Source of the DNA: Candidatus Gerdarchaeota archaeon
GTDB lineage: Archaea; Asgardarchaeota; Heimdallarchaeia; JABLTI01
Reading direction: 5' to 3'
DNA: 23,076 nt
Assembly: GCA_016840945.1 (NCBI GenBank)
Contig: JAEORJ010000211.1
Location: 1 to 23,076, forward strand
The position numbers and the translations under genes are program-made. How positions within the stretch are numbered: the first letter of the stretch is position 1; the number at the start of each line of letters is the position of its first letter. A model generated the notes under the pieces. It saw only the letters and a list, made by a program, of their open reading frames with translations, was not told the origin of the DNA and ran no database searches. Positions 7,917 through 15,884 of the stretch are shown piece by piece.

Positions 7917-9200
7917 TTATCCTACGTGGTCAACGCTTTTTCCTCGATTATGAAGTCTCATTTTTAGCTCGGCCATTAAGTCAGACCGTTTGTATGAAGT
8001 TTCATCTGTCCCTTCTGGGGTAATACTTAATGCTTGATTGAGATATTTATTCAAGCGGGTAATATTTGTAATCGTATCCTCATCCACTTCCAAACAAATA
8101 ACTGTACTCAAATGCTCTGGTGAGACCTTTTCAAAGAAGATATCAAAAGTATCAATTTTTATGTGCCCTTCTCCTCCAATCTTAACCTTACCAAGGCGTT
8201 CCATGTATTGCATTAGATTGATTTTCTTTAAGGTTGCTTCGATTGATCGCAAAATCTCAGGATTATGACCTGATTGCACTGCTCCAACTACCAACTCAAC
8301 ACTTTCTGAATAGACAGCTATTGCCACAAAACCAGGATTGCTATCCAATGTTGCCTCTATTATATCTGTTAATCGTTCAGCTGTTTTCTCTCTTATTTTA
8401 TCTGAGTCCTCTTTGTTCATTTGTGCAGAAGCATTAATGGATGGAATTGTAGTTGTGGGAGTTGTACTTGAAGATGCTTTTATATTTGGTGGGGCAACTT
8501 TTGTCTCACCTATAGGAGGTTTTACAGTTGGTTTTGTTGTTGTTTCTGTAGTTGGTGGTGTAACAATTGGTTTTTTAACCTCTTGCACTATTGGTGGTTT
8601 AGTCATTTGTGGTTCAGCGGTAGTTAACTCTGATGGTTCGACTTTCTTAACAATTGGTTTTGACATCTTTTTAGGTAGTGAATCAAGTAAAATTCTTTGG
8701 AATGTTTGATTTGAAGAATCTGAATAAATGCTTGTAATTGCTTTAATTACTTCACCTGGAAAAATGTTATCAATAGGTGCTAATAATCTAGCAATTGATT
8801 CTAAATTGCTTTTGATTTTTCCTTCAGTACCAGGATCAATCTTGTTGAATAAAATATATAATTTGACATCTTTTAGGTGACTAGCTAAACTTTGAACCCA
8901 AAGCTGGAGGAAATTAGCTGCTTCTTGAAAATGGGTAACATCTTGCACATCAACTACAAAAATAATTGCTACAACATTTTTCACCAATTCAGTATTCCCA
9001 ATGTATTGCTGCCTAAATTCTTTTGATCCTCCTAAATCGAGAATCTCATAATCTGTTCTTAGAAAGTCAACATCATATTTGGCAATACCTCTTGTAGCTT
9101 GTAGTTGTAATAATTCATTTGGTAGTTTTTTACCGAAGAATTTTTGATATAATGCTGTTTTACCCGCTTTATCTAAACCAATTAATAAGATTCTTTGCAT
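7917..9200 (-). CDS. Rag/Arf-like small GTPase fused to a roadblock domain
   Basis: This 427-residue protein has three parts. Residues 1-178 are a Ras-superfamily G domain: G1 GLDKAGKT (8-15), G2 ATRG (T36), G3 DLGGSKEFR (55-63), G4 NKID (119-122), G5 TSIYS (157-161). The pattern F.NV..IIFVVDV and G5 TSI followed by acidic/Ser residues resemble Rag/Gtr GTPases more than Arf. The residue after DxGG, normally a catalytic Gln, is Ser59, so intrinsic hydrolysis may be weak. Residues about 180-258 form a Pro/Thr/Lys-rich linker without predicted structure. Residues about 262-395 show the alpha-beta-beta-alpha-beta-beta-beta-alpha order of a roadblock domain. Rag GTPases also end in a roadblock-type domain, through which they pair. 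The start has GGTGAT six bases before the ATG. It is divergent from the longin-like membrane protein at 9541. Confidence 0.82.
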   Translation of the reverse strand: MQRILLIGLDKAGKTALYQKFFGKKLPNELLQLQATRGIAKYDVDFLRTDYEILDLGGSKEFRQQYIGNTELVKNVVAIIFVVDVQDVTHFQEAANFLQLWVQSLASHLKDVKLYILFNKIDPGTEGKIKSNLESIARLLAPIDNIFPGEVIKAITSIYSDSSNQTFQRILLDSLPKKMSKPIVKKVEPSELTTAEPQMTKPPIVQEVKKPIVTPPTTETTTKPTVKPPIGETKVAPPNIKASSSTTPTTTIPSINASAQMNKEDSDKIREKTAERLTDIIEATLDSNPGFVAIAVYSESVELVVGAVQSGHNPEILRSIEATLKKINLMQYMERLGKVKIGGEGHIKIDTFDIFFEKVSPEHLSTVICLEVDEDTITNITRLNKYLNQALSITPEGTDETSYKRSDLMAELKMRLHNRGKSVDHVG

Positions 9201-9540
9201 TAATTATCACCAAAAGAGGTTGTTCTTTAATTATTAACTCTATTTTTAACTCGAACCCGTTTACAGTTTTTGTAGCTTATTTTCTTTTAGTCCCTTTTAT
9301 TAGGTTTCCGACTAAAAATGATTATTATCTAGGTGAGAGAAAATTTCAGCTTGCTTAAAAAGCTGATTATCCTACCCTATATATTACATATCTGATTTTA
9401 TACTATTAATTCTTTTTAATTCGATTATATATTGATTTCTAATAGATTTTCCTATAAGGAACTATTTAAAATGCTAAACATCCGAATCTAATTATATTAT
9501 ATTTGAAGAGTTTATTTACTTATTAATTGGAGGAAAAAAA
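9201..9540. other. 340-base divergent intergenic region with two inverted repeats
   Basis: No gene is seen here. It separates the Rag-like GTPase (-) from the longin-like membrane protein (+) and must hold both promoters. It contains TTTTAGTC/GACTAAAA (9285-9292 and 9310-9317, 17-base loop) and TCAGCTT/AAGCTGA (9346-9352 and 9360-9366, 7-base loop). AT-rich TATA-like stretches occur near 9487-9500 for the + gene. The repeats may be operators or RNA hairpins; the sequence does not decide. Confidence 0.45.
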
Positions 9541-10494
9541 GTGATTCAAGCAATTTGGATTATCACTGAAAATGGTCAGTGTATTTTCAGCCACAAATAT
9601 GTAACCTTAGATATTGATGATCAATTGATTTCTGGTCTTCTCACTGCTTTTGATGCCTTTTCAACTGAAAGCGGGATCGGGGGTTTGCAACAAATTGGAG
9701 GTGAAGATAGCCAGTTTATCTATGGATCCACAGGTAAATTGCTTGTTGCATCTCTTGCTGATAAAGATGATAATAGTAGTTTAGTTGAAAAATTAATGAA
9801 TAAAATCTCCAAAACTTTCCAGGAAAAATATGCTAAATATCTCCATGATGTTACTTATGTTGACCTTAATACTTTCAATGGTTTTGAGAGTGATATTGAC
9901 TCAATACTATTACCTAAAGTGTATCGAAGAGGGCTATTTTCAACTTTATTTGCTACCATCGTTACTATCGGATTAACTACTGGTGTATTATTTCTTTTAC
10001 TGCAATTTATTCAAGCTCAAACAGCAATATTTGTAATCTTCCTTGCCTTTATACCTGGTTTGTTTATTGGTTCGGTTATAGCTGGTAAAGGAAAATACGC
10101 TCTTATATCTTCAATTATTGGTGTTCTACCAATTATTACATTATCAGTTTACCTTATGGTATTAGATATTATAGCTAATCCCGAAACTCTTAGCAACAAT
10201 GTTTTCACCATTGTTTTAATGAGTGAGCAATATATCACTATAGCAATACTAAGCGCAATACTTGGTGGTGGTTTTATTGATCGACGTAGATTATCTCCTT
10301 TATCTAAGAGCAAAAAATCACTACAAGTTTTTACTGCAGGCTCAGTTGTAACAACATCTGATTTAGGTCAGGATGTTTTTTATCAAGAAGAACAATATCA
10401 AGAACAATACCAAACTGAAAGTCAGCAATCTGATGATTTTTATGCTCAAAGCTCATCCTTATCTCAAGAACAGAAAAATGATTGGGAAACTTGA
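9541..10494 (+). CDS. Longin-like domain membrane protein with Gln-rich tail
   Basis: This 317-residue protein starts with GTG after a strong GGAGGA. Residues 1-105 form a longin-like domain: AIWIITENGQCIFSHKYV, DDQLISGLLTAFDAFS, SQFIYGSTGKLLVASLA, LVEKLMNKISKTF. This is the same layout as the blocks of the protein at 4031. Residues about 130-255 hold four hydrophobic helices (around LFATIVTIGLTTGVLFLLL, AIFVIFLAFIPGLFIGSVIAG, YALISSIIGVLPIITLSVYL, YITIAILSAILGGGFI), so the longin domain is most simply cytoplasmic. The last 50 residues are a disordered Gln/Tyr/Ser-rich tail (YQEEQYQEQYQTESQQ). It is probably co-transcribed with the membrane winged-helix gene 29 bases downstream. Longin domains in eukaryotes sit on SNAREs and traffic adaptors; a membrane receptor or anchor for a small GTPase is inferred. 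Confidence 0.72.
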   Translation: MIQAIWIITENGQCIFSHKYVTLDIDDQLISGLLTAFDAFSTESGIGGLQQIGGEDSQFIYGSTGKLLVASLADKDDNSSLVEKLMNKISKTFQEKYAKYLHDVTYVDLNTFNGFESDIDSILLPKVYRRGLFSTLFATIVTIGLTTGVLFLLLQFIQAQTAIFVIFLAFIPGLFIGSVIAGKGKYALISSIIGVLPIITLSVYLMVLDIIANPETLSNNVFTIVLMSEQYITIAILSAILGGGFIDRRRLSPLSKSKKSLQVFTAGSVVTTSDLGQDVFYQEEQYQEQYQTESQQSDDFYAQSSSLSQEQKNDWET

Positions 10495-10523
10495 TAGGAT
10501 TAAATTGATGAATGGGATAAAAT

Positions 10524-11441
10524 ATGCCTAAGAAAAGTAAATCAAATGAAATTCTTTCTAATACTGATTTAGATGTATTGACCCATTCAGAAGAAGAGGA
10601 AATTATTTATAATGCACTAGGAAGCCCAGTTCGGAGAGAGATTATCCATTTCATTAAGATACATGAACGAGTAGGATTTCTTGATTTGCAGAAGAAATTT
10701 GATTTGAAAGTTGGTTCATTATACCATCAATTAAATTCTATGCAGGACCTCTGGGATCAAGATGAGAACAAGAAATATTATCTAACACAATTAGGAGAAG
10801 TAGCTTATAATCTAATCATTTTAAATAGAGACCAGATAGAAATAGCTAATGTAAAAACTATTAAAATAGATTCAATGGATCAAAAAGTTACGTTCTGGCA
10901 GAAACTAAAACATGCTCTAATAGCTGTTTTTTTGCCACGAAAAATATTCAAATATCTAGCATCTGAGCCATTGCGCACTTTCTTTGAGGGTCTCATTATA
11001 ATTGGTGGTTTAATTTACTTCTCAATAGATAGTGGTGTAGTGCTAATTGGCTTTTATCCCCTTGAGGTAGATTTTTGGTATCTTTCTCTTATTGGGATAT
11101 TGGGTACTTGGTTGATCTTAGGATTAGTTACTGTTGGCTTCAAGGCTATTATCTATAAACGAGAATACAATCCATTGAAATTTTTGGCTATCTTACCTTT
11201 TACTTTAATCCCCAGCCTTTTGGTATTATTTTTGATTTGGTTACAAACCATGGTTGAAACAGCTTTTTTATTTTTAGATGGACAAATATTGATTATTTTA
11301 AGTCAAGTATGGACACTACCATTAATGACAACCGCTATTAGCCAAACAGAAGAACTAACGATGAATCGCTCAAGCCTAGTAGCACTCTTTAGTTTTTACT
11401 TGACATATGTTGTAGCTTTTGTGCTATTTGGTATACAATAA
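10524..11441 (+). CDS. Membrane-anchored winged-helix (ArsR-like) protein
   Basis: This 305-residue protein has an N-terminal winged-helix domain at about 22-110: EEIIYNALGSPVRREIIHFI, then VGFLDLQKKFDLKVGSLYHQLNSM as the recognition helix region and KKYYLTQLGEVAYNLI as the wing. This is the ArsR/DUF-type HTH common in archaea. Residues about 150-305 hold about five hydrophobic helices, including FFEGLIIIGGLIYFSI, FWYLSLIGILGTWLILGLV, LAILPFTLIPSLLVLFLIW and LFSFYLTYVVAFVLFGIQ. The arrangement recalls Yip1-type membrane domains, but I cannot confirm this. A DNA-binding head tied to the membrane suggests a one-component membrane regulator, or an HTH reused for protein contact. It follows the longin-like membrane gene by 29 bases and is probably in the same operon. 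Confidence 0.7.
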   Translation: MPKKSKSNEILSNTDLDVLTHSEEEEIIYNALGSPVRREIIHFIKIHERVGFLDLQKKFDLKVGSLYHQLNSMQDLWDQDENKKYYLTQLGEVAYNLIILNRDQIEIANVKTIKIDSMDQKVTFWQKLKHALIAVFLPRKIFKYLASEPLRTFFEGLIIIGGLIYFSIDSGVVLIGFYPLEVDFWYLSLIGILGTWLILGLVTVGFKAIIYKREYNPLKFLAILPFTLIPSLLVLFLIWLQTMVETAFLFLDGQILIILSQVWTLPLMTTAISQTEELTMNRSSLVALFSFYLTYVVAFVLFGIQ

Positions 11442-11481
11442 AAAAGTAAATTTATAAAACAGGGTAAGTGCCACAAAGAAA

Positions 11482-12198
11482 TTATTTTTTACTTTTTGAA
11501 GTAGGTTTTTTAGTTGTGGTAGTCTTTTTAGCTTTTGTTGTAGTGGTTTTGCTTGTGCTTTTATTAGAACTGCTGCTTTTAGCTGGTGTTACTTTACTAA
11601 GTGGTTGTTCTGCTATTATTTGATAAACCCATTGATCATCTGAGTAACCTACCCATCTACCGGGTAAAATTCCTTCTCGTATCAAATCTTGAGTTAACCA
11701 ATAAGCTTCGCCTTCAGATGAATCAAGTAGTTCTTGAATATCTAGCAAGTAAGCATACTCTTTTCCATCTAAGTAATTTACTACTTTCTTAACGTTTTCA
11801 GGATCCCATCTTTCTAATATAGTAGTTTCAATAACTTCTTCTACAGGTTCGGTTGCGTCTTTCGATTTGCCTTTTTTACCCTTTGATTTTGCTTTAGTTG
11901 GCTTTGGTTTTTCTTTTTCTGGTTCATCAGCTTTACCCGATTTTATCTCCTCAAGACAAGCTTTTATTATTTCAGGGTTTTCAAGTTGAGAGACAAGAAA
12001 GGTTCCAGCAAATTCATTTTTATTAAATTCAGCTGATTCCTGCATAAGTAACTCTCTTTGTTTCTTTCGAGCATCAGGTGTTAAAATTAGCCTAATCATT
12101 TCCTCTTTCTCATCAACTATCATACCAACGGGTGATTCCATTAATTCATCCGGTGTGCTTTCAATTAATTTTTTGCCAACTAATGAATAAACCTTCAA
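11482..12198 (-). CDS. Hypothetical protein with Lys/Thr-rich tail
   Basis: This 238-residue protein starts with TTG. Residues 1-90 look like a folded domain (KVYSLVGKKLIESTPDELME, SPVGMIVDEKEEMIRLILT). Residues 91-122 are a Lys/Pro/Glu linker (KPKPTKAKSKGKKGKSK). Residues about 126-196 form a second small domain (ERWDPENVKKVVNYLDGKEY, AYWLTQDLIREGILPGRWVG, DDQWVYQII), which reads like a winged-helix or similar helical fold. The last 40 residues are almost only Lys, Thr and Ser (KTTTTKAKKTTTTKKPTSKSKK at the C-terminus, broken here for context). Such basic tails often bind nucleic acid or ribosomes. I recognise no family. It ends 40 bases from the convergent membrane winged-helix gene. Confidence 0.6.
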   Translation of the reverse strand: MKVYSLVGKKLIESTPDELMESPVGMIVDEKEEMIRLILTPDARKKQRELLMQESAEFNKNEFAGTFLVSQLENPEIIKACLEEIKSGKADEPEKEKPKPTKAKSKGKKGKSKDATEPVEEVIETTILERWDPENVKKVVNYLDGKEYAYLLDIQELLDSSEGEAYWLTQDLIREGILPGRWVGYSDDQWVYQIIAEQPLSKVTPAKSSSSNKSTSKTTTTKAKKTTTTKKPTSKSKK

Positions 12199-12333
12199 GC
12201 TTTATCCGTCCACAATCAAATTATTATATAATTAAGCGATAAGTACTAATAATAGTTTTTTTCTGTATACATACAATTAGCACTTTTTATACTTTTATTG
12301 CTAATATATTATAGAATAGGAAGAATATAAATA

Positions 12334-12534
12334 ATGACCAATAACCCAACGGATGAATCTATAGATACCTATCCAATTAAGAGCCAAAACAAGCCTTTTT
12401 GCCCTTACTGTGATAGCGATAACGTCTTTGGAATAAGCCGTGTTGTAGGGTATTTTTCAGTTATAGATAATTGGAATAAAAGTAAAAAGGCTGAATTTAC
12501 TAACAGACAGAAAGGGAAATACTGGACTGATTAA
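12334..12534 (+). CDS. Stand-alone NrdD-type glycyl-radical/zinc tail protein
   Basis: This 66-residue protein reads like the C-terminus of anaerobic ribonucleoside-triphosphate reductase NrdD. It has a CPYC half zinc ribbon (C23, C26), then SRVVGYFSVIDNWNKSKKAE and FTNRQKGKYW. In NrdD the segment RVxGY contains the glycine that becomes the radical; here it is G39. Full NrdD has two CxxC pairs; only the second is present. The gene is not a visible remnant: a TAA stop lies in frame two codons before the ATG (12328-12330), an AGGA precedes it, the reading frame is clean to its stop, and no other nrdD piece lies nearby. E. coli GrcA (YfiD) is a precedent, a detached glycyl-radical domain that repairs pyruvate formate-lyase. 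An equivalent role for NrdD is inferred. Confidence 0.72.
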   Translation: MTNNPTDESIDTYPIKSQNKPFCPYCDSDNVFGISRVVGYFSVIDNWNKSKKAEFTNRQKGKYWTD

Positions 12535-12631
12535 AAAGGTATTAACAGCTAATTATTGACTATTTTATGTTAAAATGAAAAGTCTTAAAGGGAAATAGTG
12601 TTTAATTTATATAATTGTTGGAGATAGAATA

Positions 12632-12925
12632 ATGATTTCACAGAAAAATTTCCAAGCTACGCTTAAAAAACTCTCTGGATTTGAAGGTGTTCGAGGGGTA
12701 ATTATTACAAACAATGAAGGATTGCCCATCTCAAGTGATATTGATTCCGAGAAAACTGAATCTGTTGCAGCCCTTGTTTCTGCACTAGTTGGTAAAGCTA
12801 CACAAGCAGTTGAACAATTAGAAGAAGGCGAACTTAACTTTTTCACAATTGATACTACAAATGGTGAAATATTAGTTGCTCCTGAGAATGATTATATCCT
12901 TATTGTTTTGAAGGGTAAGAAATAG
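12632..12925 (+). CDS. Roadblock/LC7 (MglB-like) protein
   Basis: This 97-residue protein is a single roadblock domain: helix [16 protein letters not shown], strands [17 protein letters not shown], helix [21 protein letters not shown], then [20 protein letters not shown] and [11 protein letters not shown]. GVxGVxITNxxGLPIxS is the typical MglB/LC7 signature. Such proteins form dimers that bind and regulate small Ras-like GTPases (MglA in bacteria; Rag and Arf-like GTPases in eukaryotes and Asgard archaea). The final helix is missing or very short, which gives the compact form. The ATG follows GGAGAT. It converges with another roadblock gene, with a hairpin between them. Its GTPase partner could be one of the two in this window, but no operon link shows it. 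Confidence 0.88.
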   Translation: MISQKNFQATLKKLSGFEGVRGVIITNNEGLPISSDIDSEKTESVAALVSALVGKATQAVEQLEEGELNFFTIDTTNGEILVAPENDYILIVLKGKK

Positions 12926-12962
12926 TTTAACTCTTTTTTAATCATAAGAAATGAGAAGAGTA

Positions 12963-12989
12963 GAAGCTTACAGATTTTAGTTAAGCTTC
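12963..12989. terminator. Hairpin between convergent roadblock genes
   Basis: A perfect 8-bp inverted repeat (GAAGCTTA and TAAGCTTC, 11-base loop) is followed by TTTATTTTTA on the + strand. It lies between two convergent genes and is a candidate end point for both. Confidence 0.5.
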
Positions 12990-13008
12990 CTTTATTTTTA
13001 CCATTTAA

Positions 13009-13500
13009 TTAGAATTTTTCAAGTTCTTTCAAAGCTTCTTCAAGATTATCTTCCATAGATTCATCCGCAGCACTAGCAGCTTTCTCAGCAGCTGATGTTG
13101 GGAAAGTTATCTTCTCAGACAAGAATTCGTTTAAGAGTTTTTCAATCTCTGAAGCTTCTCTTTTTAGAACTAATCGAACAAGTCCAATATTAACTTCATT
13201 ATCAGTGATGACACAAAGTATCCCCTTACCGCAACTTGCAGCGAAAATTTTACCTTTGCTAAATTCTGAAGAGACAATATCTAAATCGCCTAAATCAAGA
13301 TTTACTCCTTGTTCTTCACTGGCAACGAATACTGCACTGGCAATAGCACCTACACCATCTACATCAATTGGGAAGAAGGAGAACTTCGAAACATGAGCAA
13401 TGGTTAGGCCTGTTCGATCTACTAGTATAACTTTTCTAATGCCAGCTTCGGCTTTAATTATCTTACTTAAGACATTGTCGAATGCTTTGACGTTAATCAA
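13009..13500 (-). CDS. Roadblock/LC7 domain protein with acidic helical tail
   Basis: This 163-residue protein has a roadblock domain at residues 1-118: FDNVLSKIIKAEAGIRKVIL, VDRTGLTIAHVSKFSF, DGVGAIASAVFVASEEQGV, LDLGDLDIVSSEFSKGKIFA and GILCVITDNEVNIGLVRLVL. After it comes a helical, acidic tail (about 119-163) with Ala- and Glu-rich heptads (SAAEKAASAADESMEDN, LEEALKELEKF) that could form a coiled coil. The start is TTG (13500), preceded by GAGGT. Compared with the 97-residue roadblock next door it is longer and clearly not a recent copy. A role as regulator or scaffold for a small GTPase is inferred from the family. It is divergent from the Cys-containing gene at 13778. Confidence 0.85.
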   Translation of the reverse strand: MINVKAFDNVLSKIIKAEAGIRKVILVDRTGLTIAHVSKFSFFPIDVDGVGAIASAVFVASEEQGVNLDLGDLDIVSSEFSKGKIFAASCGKGILCVITDNEVNIGLVRLVLKREASEIEKLLNEFLSEKITFPTSAAEKAASAADESMEDNLEEALKELEKF

Positions 13501-13591
13501 TACCCTGACCTCTGGATCAGCTTGTAATTTAATGTTATTATTAAATTAACTGTCTTTACTAATATTTCTACATCTGGTTTTATAAAGATTC

Positions 13592-13607
13592 AGATTTGCG
13601 TAAATCT
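13592..13607. promoter_or_regulatory. Inverted repeat in divergent promoter region
   Basis: AGATTTGCGTAAATCT is a 6-bp-arm inverted repeat in the 277-base gap between divergent genes. On its left is TTTATAAAG (a TATA box for the minus gene) and on its right TTATATAG (a possible TATA box for the plus gene). The place suits a shared operator, but this is inference. Confidence 0.35.
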
Positions 13608-13777
13608 TTGTGTAGCTAATTACTTATATAGTCTTGCCTATCAACAAAGATTTTGCCTATTTTTACTCTTCTTTTGTGCTTTTTCCTCGAAAGTTAATTT
13701 TTTAATTAAGAGCAATCATCAATTAAGAAGAACTAATCAAATTCCGAATTTAGATAACATTTTGGAGTGCAAAAATA

Positions 13778-14602
13778 TTGAGTAACCCAAAGAAAGGGAA
13801 AGACACACATTCGATAATTACCGTTCGAGCTATTTGTAATATCTGCAAAGATGTTGACACATTTCAGCTCTCAACTCGTGATCTTTTACCACATATCGGT
13901 GGGCTTTATCAGGTCTCTACTATACACTTATGTAAAGACGATAAGGAAATGGTCATGAACATAGTGCTTGATAGGAATTATGCTGTCAGACAAGCAACTG
14001 TTTCACCTTTTATTGGTCAAACAGAAGTTGATCGATGGTCACCTGAAAAAGTTCAAGATATAAGGTTTCTTGAGAAACAAGTTAAAGAGGCTAATCGAGT
14101 TATTCATGGTGTGCTTACAAGTAAAATTGTCGTTGTTGCTGGCAATAATAAAACCTTCATCAAACGTATTGTTCACACTCTCGAATTATTCTCACCAACT
14201 AAATATCCCCAATCAATTGAATGGACGGATGATGCTGTTACAGATAAAAAAATCATTGGTACCAGCTTAAAAGGTGCCAGTAATTATCCTGGAGCTGTTA
14301 TAGTAGATTTAGAAAATAGTAAGGTGCTAAATGGTAAACCTTCCCCTTATTGTAAAGATTTCCTTGAACTACTTGTAAATTTGGAGCCAAATGGTATGGC
14401 TTATGCTGCTAAAGAAAAGATAGGTATGTTAGTAGATTTTGCTAGAATGCTTGTGGAACTTAGTAAAGAACCTGAAATTGGTCAGAAAGCTTTGGATTTG
14501 GTTCGAATGGATGTTAGTAGTGATGCTTTAGAATTGATTATGGATATGATTCACGGTTTTGATCCTACTGCGACGGAAATCATCAAAGAGAGTTGGTTAT
14601 AA
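13778..14602 (+). CDS. Hypothetical protein with N-terminal Cys cluster
   Basis: This 274-residue protein starts with TTG after GGAGTG. Residues 17-53 contain C20xxC23 and, after a short helix, H50 and C52 (STIHLCKDDKEM), so a small zinc-binding module is likely. The middle (about 95-175) has alternating strands and helices (KIVVVAGNNKTFIKRIVHTL, GAVIVDLENSKVLNG). The C-terminal 80 residues are helical (CKDFLELLVNLEPNGMAYAA, KIGMLVDFARMLVELSKEP). I recognise no named family; the Cys module resembles those seen in many Asgard proteins of unknown role. It overlaps the convergent AlaX gene by 6 bases. It is likely cytosolic: no signal peptide or membrane helix is seen. Confidence 0.65.
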   Translation: MSNPKKGKDTHSIITVRAICNICKDVDTFQLSTRDLLPHIGGLYQVSTIHLCKDDKEMVMNIVLDRNYAVRQATVSPFIGQTEVDRWSPEKVQDIRFLEKQVKEANRVIHGVLTSKIVVVAGNNKTFIKRIVHTLELFSPTKYPQSIEWTDDAVTDKKIIGTSLKGASNYPGAVIVDLENSKVLNGKPSPYCKDFLELLVNLEPNGMAYAAKEKIGMLVDFARMLVELSKEPEIGQKALDLVRMDVSSDALELIMDMIHGFDPTATEIIKESWL

Positions 14603-15829
14603 TTCTAATTCTCTTATTTTTTCTTTTATAATATCTAATACGATTGCTAGATTATTTTCCGATAAATCAGTTAATGAAGCTTGGGCTATTTTAGGTGAAC
14701 CTCCTCCTTTATTATTGGTGCTAACACAAAAAGCATCGCAAACCATCTTAGCAGATACATTATCACAAGAAGAGGTAAAAAGTATCATTGGACCTTTTAT
14801 TATAAAAACAGCAATTACATTTTCTGATAAGGGACCTAGTTCTTGTAGAACAATTCTCTTTTCAACATAATGAAAATCCCCAAGCAAGATTGTGATTGAT
14901 CCTATTTTGATTGGCCTTTCTTTTATTGCCTTCATTGCATTTTGTAAAGCAATTTTACTTAATTGTATTTCATTCTCTTTTAATATCGAATGTTCTTCAA
15001 TAATCTTGGTTACTCTTGAGGTAAACTCTTCTGGTTTTGATGCAAGTTTTTTAGAAAGTTCAATAATTGCTAAATTGATATCAGTTAATTGTTTTACTGC
15101 TTCTTCAGCAAATGTATAGTATATTATATCACCTTTAAAATCAGTTAAAAGTAGAAAACCAATTTCAGATATATCCCTACAATGAGTTCCACCACATAAT
15201 GAATGATCTTGTTCAGCTATTGAAACTATCCGTATTTTTTCATCATCTATTTTATGTATATCCCCACGAATGTTTTGTCTCATTTTATTATTAATAGTAT
15301 ATTTATCGATTATTTCCGTTGTGATTTTATGATTAGAATTAATGTACAGATTAGTTTCATTAATTGCTTCCTTCAATTGTAAATATGTAATAGAGGTTGC
15401 AAGATATACTGCCACATTTTGTTCTTCAATAACAGCTTTTTCTGTTTTAATTGAAAAACGATTTTGAATAATTGATGATAGAAGATGTTGTGAAGTATGA
15501 GCTCGCATTAAATTATATCTCCTCTCCCAATTAATTACCCCAATAATAGTATCACCTTTTGATAACTTACCTGATACTTGACCTTCAATAAAATGATGAA
15601 TTTCATCTGCTGATTTCTCCACGTTAATTACTTTAAAATTCACATCTTCGTTATTCTTCAAATAAATAATGCCATGGTCTGCTGCTTGCCCTCCTCCAAC
15701 AGGATAAAAAGCTGTCTTATCAAGAATAATGATATTATCATAGGCAATTTCTACTTTAGCGTCAAATTTTATCAAGTACGAATCTACCCAATATAATGGC
15801 TCTGTATGAAGGGGTGAATGGTCTTTCAT
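14597..15829 (-). CDS. alaX: Alanyl-tRNA editing protein AlaX, long form
   Basis: This 410-residue protein matches the long AlaX proteins, free-standing relatives of the alanyl-tRNA synthetase editing domain. Residues 38-51 hold KTAFYPVGGGQAAD. The zinc site is H111 and H115 in RAHTSQHLL, with C212 and H216 in LCGGTHCRD. A helical linker (about 245-310) leads to a C-Ala/DHHA1-like domain ending in GGGSPKIAQASL (about 376-387). AlaX hydrolyses Ser (or Gly) wrongly attached to tRNA-Ala. The length and C-terminal domain set it apart from the short AlaX-S. A tRNA-Ala gene with G3-U70 is also in this window, but far away. The start is ATG; the sequence in front has only GAGAAT, a weak ribosome site. 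The 3' end overlaps the convergent gene by 6 bases. Confidence 0.9.
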   Translation of the reverse strand: MKDHSPLHTEPLYWVDSYLIKFDAKVEIAYDNIIILDKTAFYPVGGGQAADHGIIYLKNNEDVNFKVINVEKSADEIHHFIEGQVSGKLSKGDTIIGVINWERRYNLMRAHTSQHLLSSIIQNRFSIKTEKAVIEEQNVAVYLATSITYLQLKEAINETNLYINSNHKITTEIIDKYTINNKMRQNIRGDIHKIDDEKIRIVSIAEQDHSLCGGTHCRDISEIGFLLLTDFKGDIIYYTFAEEAVKQLTDINLAIIELSKKLASKPEEFTSRVTKIIEEHSILKENEIQLSKIALQNAMKAIKERPIKIGSITILLGDFHYVEKRIVLQELGPLSENVIAVFIIKGPMILFTSSCDNVSAKMVCDAFCVSTNNKGGGSPKIAQASLTDLSENNLAIVLDIIKEKIRELEL

Positions 15830-15884
15830 TATTCTCGTATCAATTATCAGTTATTGCTTAATTATTAATTATTATGTTTTTCCA

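Noticed and set aside
8338..8709. 123-codon open frame on the + strand
   Set aside because: It is the reverse complement of the Pro/Thr-rich linker and flanking parts of the Rag-like GTPase; Gly/Val-rich low-complexity translation, no ribosome site.
14559..14870. 103-codon + strand frame overlapping the 3' end of alaX
   Set aside because: Antisense to the conserved C-terminal domain of AlaX, without a ribosome site or recognisable motif.
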